DNA of 64,000 bases, taken from positions 4,528,001 to 4,592,000 of the forward strand of contig NC_045148.1 of NCBI RefSeq assembly GCF_008831285.2, written 5' to 3'. Position numbers and translations under genes: made by a program. This document shows positions 1-11,724 of this stretch, piece after piece; within the stretch, counting starts at the first letter, position 1; every line of letters begins with the position of its first letter. Below the pieces are notes generated by a model. The model was not told the DNA's origin. It saw only the letters and a list, made by a program, of their open reading frames with translations, and made no database searches. This DNA is from Nymphaea colorata (taxonomy: Eukaryota; Streptophyta; Magnoliopsida; Nymphaeales; Nymphaeaceae).

Positions 1-3000
1 AGGGTAAATTAGTTTCTACCTAATATCTTTTATGCCTCTTGCACTATTGTTTACGGAAAGTGTGGTCTATGGGTATGTAATCGGATGCTTTTAAAACAAA
101 AGTGACATTAAATTCCTCTTAATCAAGTGGGGATATTGAAGTTGCAGATTCAGAGAGAAGAATTCACTGAATAAAGGTGGTGGGTGAAAAAAACAACCGG
201 CCACATTTGGAACTCGCTTTTTATTGTGGAAGCAAGTGAAGGATGTATTGGAAATCCTTTTTTACTTGCAGCACCATTGCCCAAACTTAAAGGCATTTAT
301 AGAATGCCAACTTTTTAATTATTTTTCATTTGTCGCTTCATCGCCTGGTCTTATGGGGTACTTGGTATTTGCTGGCACCACCGCCTTCGGATTCTATTCG
401 ATCTAACAAACTGCACATTGGCTTCGCACCCTTCAAATGATGGCTTGTTTTCAATCCTCAAGTCATTCTCTTCACTAAATGGCCTAGTTTTGCACAAAAG
501 CAAGAGTTTATTTTCTCTCTTCAGCACCAATGAAGAAGCATGGCTTCCAGCCACTTTCATCTTTGGATGCCAGTTGGGCAGTTGCCAACACAATGCATTG
601 GGTTCCACTATACTGACCAGCTTCCATTTGGAACTCAATCATCTCTGCCATCCAGTCCAAGTCATGGAAAACTCCATGCGTTTCACTTATTAGAAGAATT
701 ATAAAGATCAGGTTTGTGCTTTCTTCAGTCTTGATGCACTTCATGACTACTCTCAAACTTTGGACTTGATCAGAAAGAAGATTATTTCCATCCTCAATTC
801 ATTCCTTTGGAACAACACCTCTAATTACAAGAAGCACGTTCCTTATGAAGTTTAGTAGCTATGGCAGAATCAAGATGAGGCACTGGTGTTCCTAACATTT
901 GGTTCAAGAACCTCGCTTCATCTCAAATGGTTAGGTTACATTGCTTAGTTCAGCCAATCCGTTGGCTATTTCCATTAGGTTCAAGTGCTGCATTATCAAT
1001 TGCTGATCTAAGGCTGCTTTTCAATACCAAGGCAAAGAAATCCTCTCATACGTGAAAGCTGTCGGTAATGGCCCTCAAGAATGCGCATTGCTCAGCACCT
1101 TCATATGTTTCTTCCCAACCTCTCGGCTTGTAATTGCTTAAAAAGTGGGTTTGGTCTTAGACAACAAAACATATTTCACCCTCATGCCATGATCAGCTAC
1201 TTGCAAACTCACATATCTCTTGACAGTCCAAAACAAAAGAATGATCTCTCAAGTGATCTGGTATCCATCTTGCTAGTAGAAACGGTCTTCGCACTTCTCA
1301 GCAAGAATCCACAAAAAGTCTCATTTTGACTGCGCTCGGCCATGCAGTAGCTTGTTAACCAAATGGCATGCCAACCCAGGCCTGCTATTTGATCTACGTC
1401 TATCTTATGGGACTTATTAGAGAGGCCCATCGGCCATGAATAGCAAGCGCTGGATGATTAATTAAACGGAGAACCTGGCCGTTTTCATTTTCTGGTGGAA
1501 TATAAGGGGTTCGAATAAATATCATTTACAAGAATGAACAGCTTCATCTAAGTCAAAAATCAGATATCTTGTAATACGTAACATGTTATGGCGGGCATCC
1601 AGCCTGGTACCTAATGGGTAGTTGGGTACCCAGTCCAGAATTCTTTAAACTCAGGCCACGGTTATGACCTTATACACCTGGTCCAGCAATTTAATGGGCC
1701 GGGCTTGGGCTTGGGCTTGGGCTTGGGCTTGGGCTTGGGCAGGGGCAGGTGGACTGGGCCAATCGAGGGCTCTCAGTGCCGATAAAAAAGTTAAAACATT
1801 CCTCAGCTCAAGTCCCCAACCCCTTTTTATAATTATTCTCTGTGTAGTTTTATTAAAAAGTTTTTCTATACATGACTAAAAAAGAGCGCACAAGTAAATA
1901 AGAGATGTGCAAAGCTGGTCTACATAGTAAAATAGATTGTACAGTGAAAAAGAGTGGCATACCGTGTTTTCGAAAATAGCGTACAAGCTTTTGAAATGGG
2001 CGATCAACAATCAAACTGTTGAAAAGAGAGTACACCTTCATTAAAATAGTCCTGTACCCCAAAATTTGGAGGACAAAAATCGTTTCATGCATTATAAAGG
2101 GGAAACCTGTTTCAATTCTTCCTGATTTAACAAGCATTAAAAAAATGCATATATTATCCAGCGGGGCCAGGTCCTGGCCAGTAGTTTGGCCAGGTACTTG
2201 ATAAACCTTGGGCCCAGCTCGGCCTGGTTAGTAATAAGTCCGGTAACAGGCCCAGTAAGGACCTAATCAGGCCTGACTGTCACAAGAATTGTGACGGGCT
2301 GCACCGGCCTGACACCCAGCTCTACATATATGTTCTTAAGGATGAAAATCCTTCTAAATCAGAACAAAGTTCTGTCCTTAGTTCTAGAATGAAGTTGTAA
2401 CTCTGTTATGTATGGTAGTTGTTCTTGATTCACACTTGAAGTAGTGTTTCTCTCTCTCCCTCTCTCGTTTTGTATTGTAGATGGAAACTGTTTCCATTAC
2501 CTGTCCATGTCTACTATGCACGGCCGATTCAAATGCACAGTAGCTGCTCCAAACCAAGGCCTGTCCAGTTAGGAACAGTTGGTTCCCACATTTTTGATGG
2601 GTATTCTAGATAAGCAAGCAACAGCTAAAATCCCCACATCTCAACCTCGAGGGATTAGCTTAGGTAGTTCAAACATAAAAGCCACAAGTTCAACATTGGG
2701 CTTATTACTGCACCTTTAAAACATATAGAACGCTGTCAGGTGGCAATATGGGTATATAAGGTTTTAGACCTATCAAGGATTAACAACGGGCTCTGCGCCA
2801 GCACTGACCCTCTCGTACGAGTGGATTTGCTTTCTACGTATTAAGGAAAGCCAAGGTAGACTGCATCCTTGGCAAAGCAATGTTAGTTTCTTCCATATGT
2901 TCAGAACTAATTGGAAATGTTAAACCCCGAACCCAATTTTCAAACAAGTGGAGTCTGGCTTCTCTTTTCAAAGTTGTCTTCGCGCTTTCTTCACATCACT

Positions 3001-3777
3001 CCTCCAAGTCTTACCAACTTTGTGCAATTGTCACTTGCCTGCTGTCTTGCATCCATTTCGGGCGCGGTTAACTATTGTCAGATGTAGGTAACGGATTATC
3101 ATGCATTACCCGACTAACCATTACATCCATCCATACTGCTTCATACATTATATGATAAATATTGAGCCAAAGGAGAAGCTTTCCCATGAGTGCTGAGGAA
3201 TTTGCACTATAAATAAAATAGGTAGCGTGATGAATCTGCACTATGAGGGAACAAAAACAAAGTAGATGGCGCAAAAACTTAGATCGGTTGAGTAAAATAA
3301 CAGCTGTAGCCATTGCCGAGGAAAACTGAGGAAAGCCAATCAGCAAAACAATGTGATACAGTAGGACTACCTCAGCAAGTCATGAGTATACAAGCCTGAC
3401 TTTGTACAAATTGAAGGAAAAATGCAACTGTGACAGCAGTAGCGGCAATTAGTTCCACCTTCGCATGAATAAAATCACTATCAACAAGCATTCCTCAAGC
3501 GTCAGACATAGAAAGCACTTAGAAACCATCATACTTCTTCATTATTTGCATGCGTGGTCCCTCTGCTGTTCCATGGACAATCTACAATCGCAAAAGATAA
3601 ACAGGCCAGTACCACAAGAGGTGGACACCCATAATCAATATTGACCCCTGATTCATGCCCATGACTCACTTGATGTGGCAAATAAAACTGACCGCTGCAC
3701 TCATTCAGCAGAACGGAAGCTCCTAGTAGCCAGCAGGAGGAAACCTACAGTGTTCACTTCCAAGTAGGTGGCAAATT
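1..3777. other. 3' flank of AP1G; repeats but no supported gene
   Basis: The AP1G 3' untranslated region must begin at 3777 and run towards lower coordinates; I cannot fix its end. A hexanucleotide array (GGGCTT)n lies at 1701-1740. CCTGG/GGGCC-rich segments at 1590-1760 and 2160-2330 resemble the ends of GC-rich hAT elements but show no clean boundaries. Other frames are short and unrecognised. Confidence 0.5.
1701..1740. repeat. (GGGCTT)n array, nearly seven units
   Basis: A perfect hexamer repeat GGGCTT. It is read as Trp-Ala repeats in one frame, which is not a protein signal. It differs from the plant telomere repeat GGGTTTA. Confidence 0.97.
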
Positions 3778-4213
3778 CTACAAACCAGGAGGGAAATTGT
3801 TGATTTGCCCCTGTTCCAGCACCTCTTGATTGTTCACTTTGTATGCTATTCTTATGCGCATGGCAAGAGGCTTCTGCTCACACGCAAATGGTTTTCAGTA
3901 AGTGCAAAAAATAAAAAAGACCCAAGCATGCTTTAGCAACAATCGCTCCCATATAAAGAAAAAAAGAGCATCAACCAATATGGACATTCAGGGTTCATGC
4001 ATGGAAAGCCAGAACCAGGACAAGATAATGAAGCCTAGATATACCCAAGACTTGGGAAATGTTTCCTTTATATATAGCATCAACATTTGTATGAATGCGA
4101 AAGCCAAACTGTACCTGCCCATGTAAGCTGTTTGTGACACTCAAACGCTGTGTGATGGATCCACCTCCAGGAAGAACATTGCTGCTAGCAGGATCTAATC
4201 GAAGTTGAATAAA
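3778..4213 (-). CDS. AP1G: AP1G exons 17-18 (C-terminal half of gamma-ear)
   Basis: Exon 17 (4213-4115) encodes [18 protein letters not shown] and then [15 protein letters not shown]. Exon 18 (3873-3778) encodes [31 protein letters not shown] and a TAG stop. These complete the ear and match the plant family end (GQVSNFPRGL in Arabidopsis). Exon 18 has a tandem acceptor GAGCAG; use of the first AG would add one Gln. No other candidate for these 64 residues exists nearer exon 16, so the 8.6-kb intron appears real. Confidence 0.93.
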
Positions 4214-6017
4214 CTGACAGAAACAATGAGTCAGTTCCAGAAAATGTATACGTTAAACTAAAAGTCAGAAATAGAAAATGAAGGAACGGAAATAATAAAA
4301 TAAAAGTCATGAAAACCAAAAGAGATACAGCCACCTTTTTGCAAACAGGATAAGGCTTAGTGGTTTAGCTCTGTTAATATAGCACAACTCTTAGCAAATT
4401 CAGCTACCTAATTTAACTAAAATGAACCACTGCCTTCTTTATAATATTTGACATAAGTACAGTAACAAGCGTCTGAATGATGAATATCTGAACACCTGGG
4501 TGCCTGCTAAACGCCTAAGACCCAGAGATTCAACAAAGAGAAGCTTGGGTTTAGGTATCTGTGGCAGTAGCATCTTCAAACACCCTGGACATCCTAACAA
4601 CAGTTTTAGGACATTTTTATGGAAAAAGTCTCAAATTTCAATCATCTTGTTATGTTCCACCATTGCGTCTTTTCAGAACACCTCATGAACAGAAAAAGTC
4701 AGTCCTGTTCACGAGCACCAGTTGCTAAAAATCAACTCCACTCCAAATTTTCATGCAAAAGCCCTGTATCTGCACCAAATCTAAGTTATACTACTAGTAT
4801 TTTCTTAGCCATCTCATCAAGCCACAGAAATAGAGTGGCATGCCTCTACAGTATCTGGAATCATTAGGTACTGTCAAAAGAATCACATGCTATTTAATTC
4901 TAATCTAATACAAAAATGTCACAAGGACTCGTCAAAACAGCAACTGCACCCATGTTGAAGTCTGGTGCAGCACAGACACAGCACCGGGTGCATTCAATGT
5001 GCTTCCGATGCAGTCAACCGCCCCCATGGTCTCTCCTTTATTTGCATCCGACTTGCATCAACCAATGAGTCAGGTGTGGTCAAACTGCGCTGGGAACATT
5101 TTTGTCCTCATTTCAGGCTTTTTTTAAATGATGCTCTTTTAAAGCACTTTTCAGTCTTTTATCATCTGATGCATGCCTGCATCTATTATACTGTTTTTAA
5201 TATTTTACTGCATGTTTTTGCAGTTTAGTACTAGATGCCTGTGTGTGTGTGTATATATATATATATATGAATTAAAATCAGCTGACTGCTGGATATTGCC
5301 GATAATGGAAGCACTAGCAATGGTTTATGGTGTTTTTAGCAACGGCTTATGTCATTTTAGCTACGGCCTTTAAATATCTAGCCATCCAGCAGCCGGCAGA
5401 TTTTAAATTTTCCAGCATATATAACCATATACAGTATATAAAGTTTTAAACAGCAGAGATACATACAGACACACACACATATATGTTGTTTATAAGTTCT
5501 ATATATATATTACCCTATGGAGGCCTACCCTACAGGTACCGGTACGGGGCTGGGTACGGCTCCGGTACGCGTTGACCGTACCGGGTACGGTCAACGTACC
5601 GGAGGCCGTATCTGACCTTTTTCGGACATGGTCAAGTTTGACCGAGTCCAAATTTGTCTTTTTTTTTTAACGATTATTTCATTTTAAATTTTATATCTAT
5701 TTTAACGTTTAAAAAACAACAAAAATCGTAAGGGTTTCGCTCGAAACCCTTTTCTCGTTCCTCTTTACCTCTCTCGAGCCCGGTGACCAAGGCAGCGGCA
5801 GCGGCGACAGGCGGCGAACGGAGGGCGGAACGGCGACAGCAGCAGCGATCGACGACGGCAAACGGTAGGAGGCGACGGCAGGCAGACTGTCTTACCTCTC
5901 AAGGTATATTTTTTGTCTTTTTGTTTTTATTTTTAAACCATTTCAGCGGCTCCACCCCTGCCATCGCCGCCGGCGTCGACAGGCAGAATACCCATCGCCG
6001 CCAGCAACGACCGGCGA

Positions 6018-6052
<35 letters not shown>

Positions 6053-9000
6053 TTCTTTGTTTTTACATGTTTTGGTAGTCGGTATGGTATGAAGCATTTG
6101 GTGGATTTGTTCATTTATTCTTATTTGGGTTTTGATTTGTATGTGCATATGGGTGGGAGACTTTGATCGATATAGAATCCGGTGTCTGAATATTATGTTT
6201 TTGTTGTTTGAAACACTTTCGGCTAAAGCTTTCTTTTGTGTTTCATTATTGGAATTTGCTTGTTCAGAGTTCTTTTCCTTCAACAGATAACTAATTGTCT
6301 AACTAGCGGTCACTTTTGTGTGCTGGTAAATCGTGCTTCTTGTTGCTCTGGCATGTGCAGCTGTTACATTTCAAAACAAGTTTCAAAGCAATAATTTGTA
6401 TGGGCGAAAAGTCTTCTTTTCATGCAGTGATGCAGCTTTGCTTGTATAGCTTTCACTTGGGTGACTGCAGCTCTTCCCTAGTTATGGCTGTGAATCTGTG
6501 ATATATCGTTTTGTGATAGGAATAGGATTCATCTATTTCAAATGATCCTTGTTTTCATTGGTTATGTGTTGCAGCTCATTTGCTAGGTTCTGTTCAGACA
6601 TAAGTTGTAATGGCTGATAAAGGAAAAGAAATACTGCCTCCTACAGGAAGTGGGAATGTAGAAAGCAGCAGTGGTAGTGTTAATACCGCTACAGTAGAGA
6701 AGGATAATCCATCTCAGCCTCTTTGGCACGCTATGTGAAGAAACTATCAAAAGGACCAGGTGGTGGTGGGAATGTAACGTTTTCTTGCAAATTTTGTGAT
6801 ATGATGTTCACGGGCTCTTATACACGTTGCAAGGCACATTTGTTGCATATTTCTGGCGTTGGAATTAGACCATGCCCAAAAGTTACCAACGAGGAGATCA
6901 AAATATTCAAAAAAGAACAAGATGCAGCTGAGACGAAGAAATCTTCATCCAGATCAAGTGTGTCTGTTCCTCTTTATGCTACTGAAGGAGGTGAAGATCC
7001 TTCAAAGAAAAGAAAAACATTAGCACAAGCATTCAATAATATGGGAAGGGCAGAGATGGATAGAAGGATCGGAAGGTTCTTTTTTGCAAGTTCACTTCCT
7101 TTTAATGTAGCCAGAAGTCCTTATTGGAAAGATGTTGTTACAGGTTTGGCTAATTGCAGTTTGAGTGGTTATGTACCCCCGAGTTCAGAAAAGTTAAGAA
7201 CAGTAATTCTTGCAGAAGAGAAGGCAAACATTGAAAAATTATTAGAGAAGAAGAAATTTTCGTGGATACAATATGGAGTATCCATTGTTTCTGACGGGTG
7301 GACTGATATACAAAGGCGGCCACTAATAAATTTTATTGCTTATTCGCTTGATGGACCAATCTTCTTGAAATGTGTTGATGCATCTGGAGAGTATAAAGAT
7401 GCTGAGTATTTAAAAGGGTTATTTATAGAAGTCATCAAAGAAGTGGGTGAAGATAATGTTGTGCAGCTTATTACTGATAATGCTCCAGTTTGCCAACGAG
7501 CAGGAATGAATTTGGCAAGTGATCCCAAGTATAGTCACACATTCTGGACTCCTTGTGTGGCACACAGTATAAATCTAGCACTTAAAAGTATTTGCAACCC
7601 ATCAAAAGATGATCCAAATGCCGGTTTCTTGTGTTCATGGATTGAGGAGCTTGAGCATGATGTCAGAAACATCAGAAATTTTGTTGTAAACCACAACAAT
7701 GCTCTTGCTATATTTAATAGGCATTCTGATTTGAAATTGTTGAAGGTAGCAGAGACTCGTTTTGCATTCATTATCGTAATGACAAAAAAAATAAAGCAGG
7801 TGAAACATGCATTAACACTTATGGTGACTGACAATGATTGGGAGTTTTATCGGAATGATGACATCGTGAAGGCTCAAGAAATTAAAAAATGCATTTTAGA
7901 AGATGAATGGTGGGATAAAGTTACATATTTTCTACAGTTTACAGAGCCTATTTGGCAGATGCTGAGAGAAGTTGATAAAGAAGGGCCCATGCATCATAAA
8001 GTTTATGATATGTGGGATAACATGATTGAAAAAATTCAAAACATCATTTTTAGACATGAGAAGAAGAATGTTGCACTTGATGATTCTGAGTTTTTCGATC
8101 ATGTGCATAGAATTTTAGTAAGAAGATGGAACAAAAGCAATAACCCTTTGATTGTATGGCACACTCTTTAAATCCCAAATATTATGGACAAACATGGTTG
8201 GCAGGAGGTACTGGTTGTGTTCCTCCTAATCGAGATCCAGAAATATCAAAAAATAGGGAGATATGTTTGGGAAGACTGTATTCTGATTTTCATCGGTTGA
8301 AGATAATAAATAATGAGTTTGCGAGCTTCTCTGGTGGAAGAAATGATTCAATACAAGCTGCAATGGCAAGAGATGAAGAAGATCCGGTTAATTAGTGGTT
8401 GTGTTTTGGAGCATCGACACCAAATCTCCAACAACTTGCGCTGAAGTTATTATCTCAACCTGCAACCTCTTCATGTTGTGAAAGAAATTGGAGCACTTAT
8501 TCTCAAATTCACAACATCAAGAGAAATAAGCTAACTAGTAAGCGAGCAGAAGATTTAGTTTATGTCCACTCCAACCTCTTCATGTTGTAAAAGAAATTGT
8601 TGCAACTTGCAACTTGCAGTTCAGGATCATCCAAGTATTGGGATGTTAATCCAGAGGACATTGATGTGGAACTTGAAGGAGAACATGATTTGCATGCTTT
8701 TAACATGGACCTTACAGAACCTGTTGCTCCTTCTAATCCTCATGATGCGACTGAGGAGAATCAAGAAAGCTGACATGTTTGTATAATTGTATGTTAATTA
8801 CTTCCATACTGTGTTTTGGACAATGATTTTATTCTGTTTGCAATTTTTTGATATATATGTGTGAATATGTTTTTTTGTTTGAAATTTTTTGATATATATA
8901 TATATATATATATGCCCGTGTGTGTACGGCCATACCCCCGTACCCAAATTTTTTGAAAATGGTCCAGACCGTACCCGTACCCATACCTATGTGACATAGA

Positions 9001-9638
9001 TATTACCAGACTTGTTAATCGGTCTTATATATATTATAAATAATATATGTTGTATGTTTATAAACCTATAATACTGGATACATTACAGCTGCTTGCTTAA
9101 TGCCTACTTGTGTTGTCAGTAAGATTTCAAAATCTAAAATTAGACTCCAGGGTATATATATTACTTGTAAGAAATAGCATGCTACAGACTTTGGAATCAA
9201 GGATGTCACCTTGGGCACAAATTTGTTACTTGGTAAATGATAATTTTGCCTTGTATACATTGTACATGTGTATATATGTATATACAAGTATATTTATTAC
9301 ATATACATATAGTATACTGTATATTCTATATGTATATATCATGTATATGTATATACATATACATACATATGATATAGTATACTGCATATTATATACAATT
9401 ATACATAATATATAATATGTTAATATAGTACTATATACAAACATAATTGTATATTTATGTATATTTCATAATATAACGTATATTATGATGTGTATGTACA
9501 TATATATTAACATATTATATGTACATTGTATATTATATTATATACACTATATGTATATTACATTATATAATATATTATAACACATATATTACATATGTGC
9601 TATATGACATATGTATATATACATGTATATTATATGTA

Positions 9639-9678
<40 letters not shown>

Positions 9679-9920
9679 GAGAATTCAGTAAGTGAGAATT
9701 GATAGATTTCATGAATGAGATCAGTGTCATTTGATTGCCTTTAATTGGATGGCCTTGATCTAAAAAGAAAAACACAAGATGGGGTCCCTCTCTCCACTGC
9801 CTTTCCTCCTCTCTTTCCTCCCTCCTCTTTTTCATCCACCACGCCACCTTTTTCTCTCCCCTCTCCCCTTTCTCCTTTCACAAGAAATAAGACCCCCGGC
9901 AATGTACTCTCCCCTTGACA

Positions 9921-9995
<75 letters not shown>

Positions 9996-10805
9996 TATAG
10001 ACCCTAAGGCCCATTAGTAAAAAGGGGTTGCTTGTCTCTTATGTCACAGATGCAGAAAACCATGCACCACACACATGTCAACGCGACGTGGGTGATGGTG
10101 CAAGTGAAGGTGAGCCTTCTGTGCACACCCGATGCAGCACCCAACAGTCCATCTGGGCACCGCTAGTTTAAAAACAAAAAAAGACTTACCTGATGGCTGA
10201 GGTTTTTCCTTTTTCTCCTTCCAATGACCGATGGTAGTAACTGACGATTGGTAATGTGAGCAGGCACCGGCAATTGGAAGAGCAACAGTAGCCAAAGCGA
10301 CAGCATTTGGAACAGCAACCCACAACATTTTCCCTCTCGAATTTCGTGAAAAAAAAAAGAGCGGTCTCATGAAAAAAAACTCCCTTTCTCTCTCTCACAC
10401 ACACACATTTCTTAAAAAAAGGGCAAAAAGGATAACCTCTATCATCATCTTTTAAAAGGACAACAAAGGTCATCTTGTGGTTTCAGCTTTTTTGGAAAAG
10501 GCTCAACACCCTTTTTTTTAGACATTGGACTAAAAAAACCTTGCCATGAAACTTTATTTACAAAAAAAAGAGTCAAAGAAAACATTGGACAAATAAACCT
10601 ATAAAAAATTATTATGTAACAAATTTTATATATATATATATTACAGCACTTGCACCCACATCCATGTGACATAGTCTACCTCCCTGCAATTAAAAGATAA
10701 GGGTTGCAGAAGCATCCCCTTTTCCAATCTGTGTTGTCCATGGCAGATGCAAGCTGCTCTTGGTGTCACAAATCAGAAAAAGGGTCTGCTTCGACAGCCC
10801 CTTCA

Positions 10806-10850
<45 letters not shown>

Positions 10851-11687
10851 TTGTGTGTGTTGGATTTCATTGATCCACCGACTGCTTAGGTTATTGCTTT
10901 TCTTTTGTTTTTCTCTTCCATTGGTGCTTGCGGGAGAAAATGGTGGTTGCCATAAGAGCTCCCTGGCTGTCCAGGTGCTGGTCACCATTTGAGTGTTATC
11001 GCCATACGCCACCCATTAGGGAGAAACCCACAAGAGAGAAGGGAAATAGCATATGGGGGGGAGGGGAGAGGGAGGAGAAAGTAGGAGATTGGAGAGCTCA
11101 GGTGTCTTTCTTTTTTTAATCAGAGCTGTTCATGAGATCTGTCAGTTCTCACATCCATGAGAACCATTGAATTCATATAAACAGTCACTAATGACACTGC
11201 AGTGACTACTTTTAGCAACATATTCTTAATTTTTAGCTATGAGATTTTTAACTTTTCGCCATCTGGCATCATCCAACAGATTTGAACTCCTCACATAAAA
11301 TCTGCCTAATGCCAATAGTTGTTGGATGCTTAAAAATAAAAAATATGCCGTTGAAAGGACCATAAAGGCATAAACCATTGCTAAAAGTACTATGGACCAT
11401 GGTTGTACCATAAATTGGCACTAATGCTACTATGGTAACCGCTTTCGAGCGATGGATTTTTTATTTTAAGCCATCCAATAACAACTGGCAGATTTGAACT
11501 CCCCATACATATGGAGGATTCAAACCTGCCAGATGTCAAATAGTTGCCAAATGCCTAAAGTACTATAAACCATTGCTAAAAGTACTACGAACTATTGTTG
11601 TACTATAAATAGTCACTAATGCTACTGTGGTGACTGTTTTTTAACAAAAAAACTTCAAATTTTAGCCGTCTGAGATATTAGAACTCT

Positions 11688-11724
<37 letters not shown>

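Noticed and set aside
700-1000. Possible LINE reverse-transcriptase tail (IRKKIISILNSFLWNN then GVPNIWFKNLAS in another frame)
   Set aside because: The resemblance to the FLW and GLG-N-L blocks is short, needs frame changes and has no catalytic motif nearby.
2790-2830. CTCTCGTACGAG, similar to part of the 28S rRNA sarcin-ricin region
   Set aside because: The surrounding sequence does not match rRNA; the match is a short palindrome.
5783-6034. Arg/Ala-rich frame
   Set aside because: It is probably the GC-rich leader of the hAT element, ending in a GT/GA microsatellite; no known domain.
9066-9444. Several Tyr/Ile/Met-rich frames
   Set aside because: They arise from the TATATG low-complexity block.
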